41,056 nucleotides of DNA, taken from an uncultured Prevotellaceae bacterium (GTDB lineage Bacteria; Bacteroidota; Bacteroidia; Bacteroidales; Bacteroidaceae). The stretch covers positions 1-41,056 of the forward strand of contig CALGGJ010000098.1 in assembly GCA_937915745.1 (NCBI GenBank), written 5' to 3'. A program made the position numbers and the translations under genes. Each line of letters begins with the position of its first letter. The first letter of the stretch is position 1. Positions 24,770 through 33,557 of the stretch are shown in pieces. The notes under the pieces are model-generated. The model had not been told where the DNA came from and did not search any database. It worked only from the letters and a program-made list of their open reading frames with translations.

Positions 24770-25660
24770 ATGGGTCAGAATGAATATACAATCAATGTAG
24801 GCGGCAGGCTGATGGAGCTAGGTTCGCCTGTGGTTATGGGTATCATTAACGTGACGCCCGATTCGTTCCATGTGAGCATCGACCCGAGCAGTGCAGATGC
24901 TGAGTCGCTGGTTGCCGTTGAGGTGAGAAGGATGCTGGCCGACGGTGCCCGGATGATTGATGTAGGAGGCTGCTCCACACGTCCCGGCAGCGAGCCGGTC
25001 GGCGCCGATGAAGAATGGGGCCGTCTGGATATGGCCCTGAGAGTGATACGTCGTATCTCGAGTGAGGTTGTGGTGTCGGTCGATACGTTCAGGCCACTCA
25101 TTGCCGGGCGCTGTATCGACGAGTATGGAACTGACATCATTAACGACGTGTCGGGCGGATGCGATGACATGTACGACCTCGTCAGCCGAAAGGGTGTCCC
25201 ATACATACTTACATTCAACGAGACACGCCGTAACGGCATGACGGTATGCCAACAGGCACTCATGTTTTTTTCCAAGCACATACAACAGCTGCGCGACCGT
25301 GGCCAGCACGACATCATCCTCGACCCCGGCTTCGGTTTCAACAAGACCCTCAGCGAAAACTTCGAGTTGCTGCATTCGCTTGACGAGTTTCACGTTTTTG
25401 GCCTGCCATTACTCGTAGGGGTGTCACACAAACGTATGGCATATCAGCCGCTCGGCATCACTCACGACCAGGCGGCCAACGGCACCACGGTGTTAAACAC
25501 CATTGCATTGACAAACGGGGCCGACATACTGCGTGTACACGATGTAAGGAACGCGGCCGAGTGCATCAAGTTATGGAACAAAACATACCGCGATGTGTCG
25601 GAAGACAGAAAGAGAAGGGCTGCGGCCTGCAATAAATCAACAACGACTGACAACGAATGA
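24770..25660 (+). CDS. folP: Dihydropteroate synthase
   Basis: Condenses p-aminobenzoate with hydroxymethyl-dihydropterin diphosphate in folate synthesis; the target of sulfonamides. The start at 24770 (MGQNEYTINVGGRLM) is chosen by resemblance to family N-termini. The in-frame ATG at 24743 would add nine residues and leave only about a 10-nt leader after the promoter. Motifs: VMGIINVTPDSF, MIDVGGCSTRPGSEP, VSVDTF, INDVSGG, IILDPGFGFNKT, LLVGVSHKRM and the final LRVHD. SHKRM takes the place of the more common S-R-K motif, still with the basic residue. cdaA follows after 7 nt, a conserved pairing in Bacteroidota. Confidence 0.96.
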   Translation: MGQNEYTINVGGRLMELGSPVVMGIINVTPDSFHVSIDPSSADAESLVAVEVRRMLADGARMIDVGGCSTRPGSEPVGADEEWGRLDMALRVIRRISSEVVVSVDTFRPLIAGRCIDEYGTDIINDVSGGCDDMYDLVSRKGVPYILTFNETRRNGMTVCQQALMFFSKHIQQLRDRGQHDIILDPGFGFNKTLSENFELLHSLDEFHVFGLPLLVGVSHKRMAYQPLGITHDQAANGTTVLNTIALTNGADILRVHDVRNAAECIKLWNKTYRDVSEDRKRRAAACNKSTTTDNE

Positions 25661-25667
25661 GCAGCGA

Positions 25668-26444
25668 ATGATAGATTTCGGTATAAAAGACATAATCGAC
25701 ATAGTATGTGTGGCATTGCTGCTGTACTATGTGTATAAGCTGATGAAGGAATCGGGGTCGCTCAATATCTTCTACGGCATCCTGGTGTTTATGGTTGCAT
25801 GGATTCTTGTGTCGCAGGTGTTTGAAATGAAGCTGCTGCGTTCCATATTCGACAAGCTGATGAGTGTAGGAGTCTTAGCCCTCATCATCTTGTTTCAAGA
25901 AGAGATACGCCGTTTTTTCCTCACCCTCGGTTCGCAACGCAAACTGGGATTCATCATACGCTTTTTTATAAAGTCCAACCGCCGTCGCACACGCAACCGG
26001 CATGAGGAAAATCCTGCAGTGATGAAGATAGTGCGTGCCTGTGAGCAGATGAGCAAGAACAAGGTGGGCGCCCTCATTATCATCGAACACAACATGTCGC
26101 TCACCGATATTGTCAACTCGGGCGAGAAGGTGGATGCCATCATCAGTACGCCACTTATTCAGAACATATTCTTCAAAAACAGTCCGCTGCACGACGGAGC
26201 GATGATAGTGAGTCGCGACCGCATTACAGCCGCAGGCTGCATACTTCCGGTGTCGCACGACATGAATATACCAAAGGGTCTGGGCTTGCGCCATCGGGCT
26301 GCATTGGGCATCAGTCAGCAAAGCGATGCACTGGCGGTGGTAGTGTCGGAAGAAAACGGAGCGATTTCGACCGCACGACGCGGCGAACTGCTACACAGAG
26401 TGGCCAGCGAAGACCTCGAACGTCAGATTGCAGAGGTGATGTGA
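25668..26444 (+). CDS. cdaA: Diadenylate cyclase CdaA
   Basis: Makes cyclic di-AMP from two ATP at the inner membrane; the messenger controls potassium and osmotic balance. The start at 25668 gives the family N-terminus MIDFGIKDIIDIV; the frame from 25593 overlaps folP and is rejected. There are 258 residues: three membrane helices (about 8-25, 33-53 and 60-78), then the DAC domain with EEIRRFF, VGALIIIEH, the catalytic LHDGAMIV (DGA) and the ATP-binding GLRHRAALG (RHR). VVSEENGAISTARRG closes the domain. Translation is likely coupled to folP (7-nt gap). No CdaR-like regulator is seen downstream, as is usual outside Firmicutes. Confidence 0.95.
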   Translation: MIDFGIKDIIDIVCVALLLYYVYKLMKESGSLNIFYGILVFMVAWILVSQVFEMKLLRSIFDKLMSVGVLALIILFQEEIRRFFLTLGSQRKLGFIIRFFIKSNRRRTRNRHEENPAVMKIVRACEQMSKNKVGALIIIEHNMSLTDIVNSGEKVDAIISTPLIQNIFFKNSPLHDGAMIVSRDRITAAGCILPVSHDMNIPKGLGLRHRAALGISQQSDALAVVVSEENGAISTARRGELLHRVASEDLERQIAEVM

Positions 26445-26502
26445 CAGCCCCCAAAAAATGAAATCCAAGACAAGACTGCAAAACCATAACTATACTGTAA
26501 CG

Positions 26503-27675
26503 ATGAGACGTACCGTATTATTAACCCTATTGACAATCTCTTCATTCGGTGCTGCTGCAAAGAAGGCCAAACTGCCTACACGCACAGAAGTGCTGACCGC
26601 AATGGAACTGGCCAACCACCATTTTACCAATAAATATCCCGATGCCGGAGCACCTACGTTTGTGAAACGTATGCGCCCCAGCAACCTGTGGACTCGCGGT
26701 GTCTATTTCGAAGGACTCGTGGCACTGACCGACATCGAACGTACTGCCAACCCTACCCTGTACGAAAGCAACAGCCAATATCTCTGCGATTGGGCCTCGT
26801 TCCACAAATGGATGCCACGCAACGGAGTCAAGACACGCGATGCCGACGACTATTGCTGCTGCCAGGCTTATCTGGCCATGTATCTCAACAAACAGGCTAC
26901 CGACTATTCCCCCACCAAAGAATGTATGGACAACCTGCTGACCACCTCCGAGAGCCTGCACGACTGGACCTGGATTGACGCCATACAAATGGGGCTGCCG
27001 GTACTCACCAAGCTGTCGTTGGTGGTGCAGAAGGAGGGCGATGCCGGCTTTGCCCGCTATGCCGAACACGGATGGAAGATGTATGAGTGGACTCGCAACA
27101 CACTTGCCGGCGGGCTGTTCAACAGAAGTGAGGGACTGTGGTGGCGCGATAAAGACTTCACTCCACCCTATCAAGAGCCCAACGGACGCAACTGCTACTG
27201 GAGCCGCGGAAACGGATGGGTATATGCAGCACTCGTGCGCGCCATGCAAGACATCATCGACATGCCCGGATACGACTCGCACCTTGCACAGTACCGGGCC
27301 GACTACATGCTCATGACACATGCCCTCGTCGAGTGTCAGCGCAAAGACCACTTCTGGAATGTAAGCCTGCACGACGAGTCAGACTACGGAGGCAAGGAAC
27401 TCACCGGCACAGCCCTGTTCACCTACGGCATGGCCTGGGGCATCCGACATGGATGGCTCGACAAGAAGACCTACACACCGATAGTGGCCGACACATGGAA
27501 AGCCATGGTGGGCGAATGCCTGCACGACGATGGCTTTCTGGGTTTCGTGCAAGGCACAGGCAAGCAGCCGGGCGACTCACAACCGGTGGGCTACGATCAA
27601 GAACCCGACTTCGACGACTTCGGACTCGGATGCTTCCTGCTGGCTGGCAGCGAAGTATATGCGCTATGCAAATAG
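26503..27675 (+). CDS. Secreted glycoside hydrolase family 105 enzyme (second copy)
   Basis: A 390-residue exported hydrolase of the same family as the product encoded at 18071-19186. The start at 26503 (MRRTVLLTLLTISSFGAAA) gives a clean signal peptide; the frame from 26458 would add 15 residues to it. The barrel signature includes the catalytic aspartate region WTWIDAIQMGLP, YWSRGNGWVYAALVRAM and GTALFTYGMAWGIRHGW, closing with GCFLLAGSEVYAL. A segment with three consecutive cysteines (DDYCCCQAY) is unusual. It probably removes unsaturated uronic acids from lyase products. Downstream are a lipoprotein and an amino-acid symporter rather than polysaccharide-utilisation genes, so its substrate is unclear. 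It lies 58 nt after cdaA and may be read from the folP promoter. Confidence 0.9.
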   Translation: MRRTVLLTLLTISSFGAAAKKAKLPTRTEVLTAMELANHHFTNKYPDAGAPTFVKRMRPSNLWTRGVYFEGLVALTDIERTANPTLYESNSQYLCDWASFHKWMPRNGVKTRDADDYCCCQAYLAMYLNKQATDYSPTKECMDNLLTTSESLHDWTWIDAIQMGLPVLTKLSLVVQKEGDAGFARYAEHGWKMYEWTRNTLAGGLFNRSEGLWWRDKDFTPPYQEPNGRNCYWSRGNGWVYAALVRAMQDIIDMPGYDSHLAQYRADYMLMTHALVECQRKDHFWNVSLHDESDYGGKELTGTALFTYGMAWGIRHGWLDKKTYTPIVADTWKAMVGECLHDDGFLGFVQGTGKQPGDSQPVGYDQEPDFDDFGLGCFLLAGSEVYALCK

Positions 27676-27713
27676 AATGAGCCTGCACAGTCCGGAAAAC
27701 TGAGGCACACCCA

Positions 27714-27736
27714 TAGGCCGGTCCGACCGATGCCTA
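27714..27736 (+). terminator. Weak hairpin after the GH105 gene
   Basis: TAGGC (27714-27718) and GCCTA (27732-27736) flank an inner CGG/CCG pairing. There is no T-run, so it is a weak terminator candidate or a GC-rich intergenic repeat. Confidence 0.3.
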
Positions 27737-27785
27737 CGGGCCGGTGAAGCCGGGGGGCGCAGGCGATAAGGAACAAATGCACAAT

Positions 27786-28799
27786 ATGAAGAACTATCTG
27801 CTATCAATCATCAATTGTCAGTTGGCGATAGCAACGATGCTGTTGCTCCCCTCGTGCAACTCCGACACATCATCGAAGAACGCCGGTCGCCGTGCAGGCA
27901 CCACCACCGACAGCGCCCCCTACGAGCTTCTATTGGTGGCCGACAAAGACTGGCTCCAGACATCCGACGGTTCGGTGCTGCTCGACGTGGTGAACACCGA
28001 GATACCGGGGTTGCCCGCTCCGGAACCCAACTTCAAGATAATCAGCATCAATCCATCAGCATTCAGCAAGACGTTCCAGGGATTTGCCAATATGGTGATT
28101 GCCGACATCGGGCCGCAATATACCCAAGGCGAACTGCATACCCGCCACGACCTCTATGCACATCCACAAACCATAATCTATCTCACCGCACCCAACGGCC
28201 GCGAACTGGCCAAACTGGCCATGGACCGCCAAGACCAGATTATCAGCACACTGCTCGATGCAGAACTCACCCGCGAGCGCAACCTGCTCAGACTGAGACA
28301 CAGCGACGCGGTGTTCAACCAGGCAAAACAGCAATTCGGATACACACTGCTCGCACCCGCCAGCATCGATGCAGTGAAAGTAGGCGAAGACTTCATGTGG
28401 GCATCGTCCGACACCGAAGACAACCGTCTCAACATCTGCCTCTACACCATACCCTTTGCAGGAGGCGAGTTCGGAGCCGAGGCATTCATCGCAGTGCGCG
28501 ACTCGGTTATGAAAATCAACATCGAAGGCGAACGACAAGGACAATACATGAGCACCAACGCCGCAACCGTCCTCTTCGATGTCACCAACGTGGATGGCAA
28601 GACGCTACTCGTTGCACGAGGCCTCTGGGAGATGGTGGGCGACATGATGGGCGGTCCGTTTGTGTCGTACATATACTTCGACGAGCCACATCAGAAACTT
28701 GTGTTTACAGAAGGCTTCGTCTATGCTCCCGAAAAGAAAAAGCGCGCCTACATACACGAACTCGAAGCAGCCATACAGACACTCCAACTGACCCACTGA
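27786..28799 (+). CDS. DUF4837 family lipoprotein
   Basis: A predicted lipoprotein of 337 residues and unknown function. The start at 27786 (MKNYLLSIINCQLAIATM) gives a compact lipoprotein signal with the lipobox LLPSC; earlier in-frame ATGs at 27744 and 27777 would lengthen the n-region. The mature part has the features I associate with DUF4837, a family found mainly in Bacteroidota: APYELLLVADKDWLQTSDG near the start, NMVIADIGPQYTQGEL, and GLWEMVGDMMGGPFVSYIY near the end. No catalytic motif is evident. It sits between the GH105 gene (110 nt) and the AGCS symporter (59 nt), all on the plus strand. Confidence 0.85.
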   Translation: MKNYLLSIINCQLAIATMLLLPSCNSDTSSKNAGRRAGTTTDSAPYELLLVADKDWLQTSDGSVLLDVVNTEIPGLPAPEPNFKIISINPSAFSKTFQGFANMVIADIGPQYTQGELHTRHDLYAHPQTIIYLTAPNGRELAKLAMDRQDQIISTLLDAELTRERNLLRLRHSDAVFNQAKQQFGYTLLAPASIDAVKVGEDFMWASSDTEDNRLNICLYTIPFAGGEFGAEAFIAVRDSVMKINIEGERQGQYMSTNAATVLFDVTNVDGKTLLVARGLWEMVGDMMGGPFVSYIYFDEPHQKLVFTEGFVYAPEKKKRAYIHELEAAIQTLQLTH

Positions 28800-28858
28800 C
28801 CACACAGACACCCCCACAATCAATTCTGCCCGAATACACATATACAAGATAAGACGAA

Positions 28859-30256
28859 ATGCCCAACGACATCATAACAACAATCAACGACGCGCTATGG
28901 ACCTACCTGCTTGTCGGGGTTCTCGTGCTGTGCGGACTTTGGTTTACGGTGCGGACACATGGCGTCCAGTTCCGCATGGTCGGCGAAATGATACACCTGC
29001 TTGGCGAGGGGCTTGGTGGAAAGAAAAAGAAATCACACATATCGTCTTTCGAAGCCTTCGCCGTGTCTGTAGCCACGCGTGTGGGTACAGGAAACCTGGC
29101 CGGGGTAGCCACAGCAATAGCAATAGGCGGTCCGGGAGCAGTGTTCTGGATGTGGGTCATCGCACTCATCGGTGCAGCCACAGCATTCGTCGAATCCACA
29201 CTCGGACAACTATATAAGCAACGACACGACGAGTCGTTCATAGGCGGACCTGCATACTACATACGCCACGGACTTCACTGCCGCTGGATGTCAATACTCT
29301 TTGCTGTGCTCATCACCATCACGTTCGGCTTGTCCTACAACTCAATACAGAGCAACACCATCTGCAACGCCATGCAGACAGCCTTCGGATGGAATCCACT
29401 GTGGGTGGGTATTGGCATTACAGCCGTTGCACTGTTCATAGTCTTCGGCGGAATACACCGCATTGCACGTGTCAGCTCGGTACTCGTTCCGATAATGGCT
29501 ATAGGCTATTTCATACTGGCCGTAGTGATAATCGTGATGAACATTGGCGAGATACCCCATGTCATGAAAGTCATCGTCAGCAACGCCTTCGGCTTTGAGC
29601 AGGTGGCAGGCGGCGGACTGGGAGCCACACTGATGAACGGAGTGAAACGCGGACTGTTCAGCAACGAGGCAGGCGAAGGCAGCGCACCAAACGTGGCAGC
29701 CACTGCCACCACATCACACCCAGTGAAACAAGGACTGATTCAGGCGCTCGGTGTGTTCACCGACACCCTGCTCGTGTGTTCATGCACCGCATTCATCATC
29801 CTGATAAGCGGACTCTACACCACCCCTGAACTCACAGGCATAGCACTCACACAAGAGGCACTGCAGAGCGAAATAGGAGCAGCAGGACCGGTGTTCATCG
29901 CCATTGCCATATTCCTGTTCGCATTCTCAAGCATCATCGGAAACTACTACTACGGAGAGGCCAACATCCGGTTCATGACATCAAGCCGCAGCGTGATGAC
30001 TGCATACCGTCTGCTGTCGGGAGGAGTGCTAATCATGTTCGGAGCAATGGTCAGCCTCGAACTCGTGTGGAATGTAGGCGACCTGTGCATGGCCCTCCTC
30101 ACAGCATGTAACCTCGTGGCCATCGTGGCACTGGGCAAATACGCATTCCGACTGCTCGACGACTACCGCCGGCAACGACGACAAGGCATCAAAAGCCCTG
30201 AATTCCACCGCAGCCAACTGCCCGAGATTGAAAACGACATAGAATGTTGGGAATAA
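28859..30256 (+). CDS. Alanine/glycine:cation symporter (AGCS family)
   Basis: A 465-residue inner-membrane amino-acid transporter driven by sodium or protons. About eleven helices are visible. The family signature VATRVGTGNLAGVATAIAIG followed by GGPGAVFWMWV is complete, as are the glycine-rich FIGGPAYYIRHG, the GLFSNEAGEGSAPN loop and FSSIIGNYYYGEANI. The length is typical. It follows the DUF4837 gene by 59 nt and is followed after 26 nt by a broken small gene on the same strand, so these form a likely transcription unit. Alanine or glycine is the expected substrate from the family, not shown here. Confidence 0.95.
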   Translation: MPNDIITTINDALWTYLLVGVLVLCGLWFTVRTHGVQFRMVGEMIHLLGEGLGGKKKKSHISSFEAFAVSVATRVGTGNLAGVATAIAIGGPGAVFWMWVIALIGAATAFVESTLGQLYKQRHDESFIGGPAYYIRHGLHCRWMSILFAVLITITFGLSYNSIQSNTICNAMQTAFGWNPLWVGIGITAVALFIVFGGIHRIARVSSVLVPIMAIGYFILAVVIIVMNIGEIPHVMKVIVSNAFGFEQVAGGGLGATLMNGVKRGLFSNEAGEGSAPNVAATATTSHPVKQGLIQALGVFTDTLLVCSCTAFIILISGLYTTPELTGIALTQEALQSEIGAAGPVFIAIAIFLFAFSSIIGNYYYGEANIRFMTSSRSVMTAYRLLSGGVLIMFGAMVSLELVWNVGDLCMALLTACNLVAIVALGKYAFRLLDDYRRQRRQGIKSPEFHRSQLPEIENDIECWE

Positions 30257-30282
30257 AAACCCAAGAACCTAAACCTACGCAG

Positions 30283-30603
30283 ATGAAAAAGAGAAGAATC
30301 TGACAAACCGTCATCACAATAGTTGCCTGCACAGCTGTGCTTACCGCAATCCTACTCTCACGGCAAGCCGATGACAAAACACCCCACAGGCTGGCACCCG
30401 ACAAAGCCGTACCACAACCACTCGACTACACTGACTCGACACCATCACCGTCACCCCTTTCAACCACACACCATGTACTGGTCGTAAGCGGATACAGCGG
30501 CGATGAATACCGCCCATATCGCGGATTTACCAATGTGGGCGACATACACAACTGCGAACCATGGCTATACAGCGAATGCCTGAAAAAAAACATGAAGGTG
30601 TGA
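30283..30603 (+). pseudogene. Small secreted or membrane-anchored protein gene interrupted by an in-frame TGA at codon 7
   Basis: ATG at 30283 is followed by AAA AAG AGA AGA ATC and then TGA (30301-30303). The same frame then stays open to 30601. Read through, it gives a typical export signal: basic MKKRRI, then TVITIVACTAVLTAILL, then a hydrophilic Pro/Ser/Thr-rich stretch and HHVLVVSGYSGDEYRPYRGF, ending KKNMKV. A single change (for example TGG to TGA, Trp7) would explain the break. It lies 26 nt after the AGCS gene, in its likely operon. A downstream GTG at 30337 could restart translation without a signal peptide. I do not recognise the family. Whether the stop is real or a sequencing error cannot be told from here. 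Confidence 0.6.
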
Positions 30604-30688
30604 AGTCGCGAATGGCGCAAGGCAAAAATATAAGAACGGCGAAACAAAACTAGTAGCATCTTTGCAGACGTAAAACAATATATATGCT

Positions 30689-30742
30689 ATGGAAGATTTG
30701 GTACTAACAATTCCAATTAAGGATTATGAAAATACTCTTTGA
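30689..30742 (+). other. Short open frame, possible gene remnant
   Basis: ATG GAA GAT begins a 17-codon frame (MEDLVLTIPIKDYENTL) ending in TGA at 30740. The composition is much more AT-rich than the genes to the left, and fragments of open sequence continue in other frames to about 30,830. It may be the N-terminus of a decayed gene or chance. Otherwise 30604-31070 shows only the hairpin at 30932. Confidence 0.2.
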
Positions 30743-30931
30743 TTTCAACCTTTGGATTTCATTCGACCGACCTTGGACAGCATGCAGGTATTACAATACT
30801 GAAATACACCGAACTATTAGATAAGCTTGCACGACTGAATACCTAAAGATATAAGCATTAGACTATATTGCTGAAAACTTTTAATGAATTTTCATATCAT
30901 ATTAGACTATAATAACATCATTAAAAACCAA

Positions 30932-30961
30932 ATGCGGAGCCGCACCCCAGCGACTCCGCAT
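30932..30961. terminator. Hairpin in the AT-rich intergenic region
   Basis: ATGCGGAG (30932-30939) and CTCCGCAT (30954-30961) form a perfect 8-bp stem, preceded by AAAAA and followed by a TGTTTAT stretch. It is GC-rich in an otherwise AT-rich gap, so a terminator is likely for whatever is transcribed here. Confidence 0.45.
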
Positions 30962-31074
30962 CTGTTTATACCCCAACCACCATCCTAATGCTTCTGCATT
31001 TTGTCATGTCTGTCATTCGTTTTGTTGCACTGATGTAAAAAAAAATATCACAGTGAAAATAAAACACTAAAATG

Positions 31075-31106
31075 TTTCGTCAAGTCGAAACAAAGCATTA
31101 CCTTTG
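31075..31106 (+). promoter_or_regulatory. Promoter of the toxin-antitoxin operon
   Basis: TTTC (31075-31078), a 20-nt spacer and TACCTTTG (31099-31106) precede the toxin ATG at 31126. The box lies inside the longer frame from 31072, which supports the later start. Confidence 0.6.
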
Positions 31107-31125
31107 TACCGAAATCATAATAAGT

Positions 31126-31470
31126 ATGGCAAATCATTACCCGAAAGTAGTATACATGGATGAAGCCCTTTCATTCATTGAAAGTCTGCCAAGAGCAGCG
31201 GGTGACAAGATATTAGAGACTGTCCACCGCATAGAGTTAGGCGAGCGCAATGCACACCTGTTCTCTAAGCTGGAGGGAACTGAGATTTGGGAATTTCGCA
31301 CTCTATACAACAAAACGAAATATCGTCTCTTCGCTTTCTGGGACACACAATCAGAAACGCTAGTAATCGCCACACATGGCATTGTCAAGAAAACACAGAA
31401 AACGCTGAAAAAAGAGATTTCCAAAGCAGAGAGAATAAGGCAAGAATATTTTAACGCTAAACAAAGATAG
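31126..31470 (+). CDS. RelE/HigB-type toxin (phage-derived Gp49-like, DUF891)
   Basis: A 114-residue toxin of the HigB/Gp49-like group, in the RelE/ParE superfamily, which usually cleaves mRNA on the ribosome. The start at 31126 (MANHYPKVVYMDEALSF) follows the promoter box. Family features are IELGERNAHLFSKLEGTEIWEFR, then YNKTKYRLFAFWD and VIATHGIVKKTQKTLKKEI, with a basic C-terminal helix. The antitoxin gene follows after 2 nt. Toxin-first order is typical of HigBA. The pair lies in an AT-rich island between housekeeping genes, suggesting recent acquisition. Activity is inferred from the family only. Confidence 0.88.
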   Translation: MANHYPKVVYMDEALSFIESLPRAAGDKILETVHRIELGERNAHLFSKLEGTEIWEFRTLYNKTKYRLFAFWDTQSETLVIATHGIVKKTQKTLKKEISKAERIRQEYFNAKQR

Positions 31471-31472
31471 AC

Positions 31473-31811
31473 ATGGAACAAGTTGGGAAATATAAACTAT
31501 ATAGTTCAGACGAAGTGCTGGATAAACATTTCGGAAAGGTCGGAACTCCTCGCCGTGATGAATTTGAACGCAGTGTCGCCGCATCGGTTCATGCTTATGA
31601 ATTGGGTGAAGCAATCAAAAAAGCTCGTATACAACAAAACCTTACGCAACAAGAACTGGGTGAACGGATCGGTGTACAGCGTGCCCAAATCTCACGGTTG
31701 GAAAAAGGATATAGCATAAGCATCCCAACTATGAGTCGCGTATTTCAGGCCTTAGGTGTTGCGACCGCCACACTTGACCTTGGTACAATAGGCAAGGTTG
31801 CCCTGTGGTAG
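31473..31811 (+). CDS. Xre-family HTH antitoxin (HigA-like)
   Basis: A 112-residue DNA-binding antitoxin expected to neutralise the preceding toxin and repress the operon. The helix-turn-helix is at about residues 45-100: AIKKARIQQNLTQQELGERI, then GVQRAQISRLEKG. The N-terminal 40 residues are variable and probably contact the toxin. It starts 2 nt after the toxin stop, so translation is coupled. It likely binds near the promoter at 31075-31106, where no clear palindrome was identified. Confidence 0.9.
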   Translation: MEQVGKYKLYSSDEVLDKHFGKVGTPRRDEFERSVAASVHAYELGEAIKKARIQQNLTQQELGERIGVQRAQISRLEKGYSISIPTMSRVFQALGVATATLDLGTIGKVALW

Positions 31812-31896
31812 TTTTTTGTATTCTGCACGCAGTGTTGCCGCATCGGACATCGGCAACCTGTTATATTAGATGTCCAATCAATTATAAACTGCTAAA

Positions 31897-31943
31897 TATA
31901 CGCTTCAGGCCTGCGCCACAACAGTGCAGTCCTGAGGCGTATA
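31897..31943. terminator. Bidirectional terminator between the antitoxin and the dockerin-motif gene
   Basis: Arms TATACGCTTCAGG (31897-31909) and CCTGAGGCGTATA (31931-31943) pair over 13 nt with one G-U pair, and CTGC/GCAG pairs inside. It lies between convergent genes. Confidence 0.7.
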
Positions 31944-31977
31944 ATTGCAATGAACACATCAATGCTTCTGCATATAA

Positions 31978-33477
31978 TTACTCGTATTTGGTAGCCACTG
32001 GATATGTAATACCTCCAGTCTTTACTCTTATCTGGACGGCAGTTGGAGCATCATAAACAGGACCCAACATGCTCACGAGTTTTGCGAATTCCGCTTTATC
32101 GGAATCATCTGCTTTTCCGTCTACTATACGTTCAAGCAAATTGTTAGCCACTTCAAGCCCTGATAACTGGACACCTCCTTCATCGTTTCCAGTATCATAA
32201 TGAACTTGTCCATAGACCATGCAAAAAGGAATGAGCCCGCTATAACTTGGACCGGTACTAATTTTTGTGGACTTGCAGTATATTCCAATATAGCCCTTTT
32301 CTGTAAGTGGACAAGTGATAATCTCATAAGTAAATTCCTCCTGCGGATAGTTTTCCTCTAACGTAGAACTGAAGTTGACCCTCCACTGATAGTTAACATC
32401 ATCGGGAGTGATTGATACACTTACGTATCGCTTCACGTCATCCAAGCTTAATCCGTCTGTCGTTACTTCTTGTATATCACCAGTGCTTACATAGCCATTT
32501 GCCTTGACATATAGACAATAGTAGTATTTAGTACCAGGCTGCAAGCCTACAACATTATATTGCTCAAGATAATTCCTCCAATATGGACGCAGAAAGTTTA
32601 CGCCATCTGTCTGCATTAACAGATAGCCATATTGATTCTTAATCCATCCAGATTCGTCACTTGCTACGGCTTCCCATTTAGCATCACTCAATAATAAGCG
32701 CAGGGAATCGGCAGTAAGTTTATCAGGGTCGGTGGAGTATACAAGACCCACACTTCGGCTACTCAACCAATTTGTCCTTGCTTGCTTTATGCTTACGTAA
32801 AAATAGGTTTTACCTATGCTGAATGGTTCTTCTAATTCCAGTGGCAGTTCTTTTATACTCTCCTCCAGCGATGGCATCAGCTGTGAACGTGACACCTCAT
32901 ATTGTCTCACTGAGCCTGTAAGCATTACTGCACGCCAATAAAGCGTGCTTCCTGTCTCCGCCCACGTGGTCACAGTGAATTTATTGTCCGCATCAAGCGA
33001 CTCGGCATAAATACAGCGTGCATTATTAAAGTCAGCATTGTCGGCTACCTCTATTCCAAAATAGACACTATTTCCTAACAGAACTTTCATTTCGGTTGGA
33101 AGGTTGGCGTAGCCGTATAAAGTCACGTAGAACCGGTCGGGATAGAAACCACTCAGTTTTTCTCCACTATACTCGCTGTATGTCCATGATAAATCTTCGG
33201 CATACCCAAGCGTCGTGTTTGAGATGCCGCCGGTAACAAACAACTTGTTTGTATCGTTTTTTACCGTTTCATAAAGTCCGTTCCCACCATCACTATCTTC
33301 ATCTCCACCTGAGACCATATAATCATATATAGCAAGCACGTCTTGGGTATCTACCTTGCCGTCGCCATTTACATCTTGAGGCCGTCGATTTGTAGCGCTA
33401 TAGTTAGAAGAACTCTGTGCGAAGAGGCTGTTGATGCCAAGCGCGAGGATGAGTACAAGAGAGATTAATCGTTTCAT
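31978..33477 (-). CDS. Secreted protein with an N-terminal dockerin-like calcium loop
   Basis: A 499-residue exported protein of unknown function. Signal peptide MKRLISLVLILALGINSLFAQ. Directly after it, residues about 34-55 hold one dockerin-like loop, DVNGDGKVDTQDVLAIYDYM, close in sequence to the C-terminal loops of the proteins encoded at 1241-5422 but at the other end of the chain. The remainder is beta-rich and includes VVGLQPGTKYYYCLYVKANG, a fibronectin type III-like strand pattern; the rest is unassigned. No catalytic motif is seen. The likely promoter lies about 390 nt upstream, leaving a long structured leader. It sits with the toxin-antitoxin pair in an AT-rich island. Confidence 0.78.
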   Translation of the reverse strand: MKRLISLVLILALGINSLFAQSSSNYSATNRRPQDVNGDGKVDTQDVLAIYDYMVSGGDEDSDGGNGLYETVKNDTNKLFVTGGISNTTLGYAEDLSWTYSEYSGEKLSGFYPDRFYVTLYGYANLPTEMKVLLGNSVYFGIEVADNADFNNARCIYAESLDADNKFTVTTWAETGSTLYWRAVMLTGSVRQYEVSRSQLMPSLEESIKELPLELEEPFSIGKTYFYVSIKQARTNWLSSRSVGLVYSTDPDKLTADSLRLLLSDAKWEAVASDESGWIKNQYGYLLMQTDGVNFLRPYWRNYLEQYNVVGLQPGTKYYYCLYVKANGYVSTGDIQEVTTDGLSLDDVKRYVSVSITPDDVNYQWRVNFSSTLEENYPQEEFTYEIITCPLTEKGYIGIYCKSTKISTGPSYSGLIPFCMVYGQVHYDTGNDEGGVQLSGLEVANNLLERIVDGKADDSDKAEFAKLVSMLGPVYDAPTAVQIRVKTGGITYPVATKYE

Positions 33478-33557
33478 ATTCTTATCTTTCTACCTTACAG
33501 GCTCAGAAGGCGAGGTTAAAATGTTTGTATTAAGTTTCTATGTTAGGCATAAAAGAA

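Noticed and set aside
27815..28852. 345-codon Arg/His-rich open frame overlapping the DUF4837 gene
   Set aside because: Same-strand shadow in another frame; low-complexity Arg/His/Thr content without signal or domain, while the DUF4837 frame has a lipoprotein signal.
30301..30303. TGA read as selenocysteine
   Set aside because: It lies in a signal peptide at codon 7, no SECIS-like hairpin follows directly, and nothing suggests a selenoprotein family; a mutation is simpler.
31072..31125. Longer N-terminus for the toxin
   Set aside because: The -33 and -7 elements lie inside this extension, and the protein from 31126 already has the family length.
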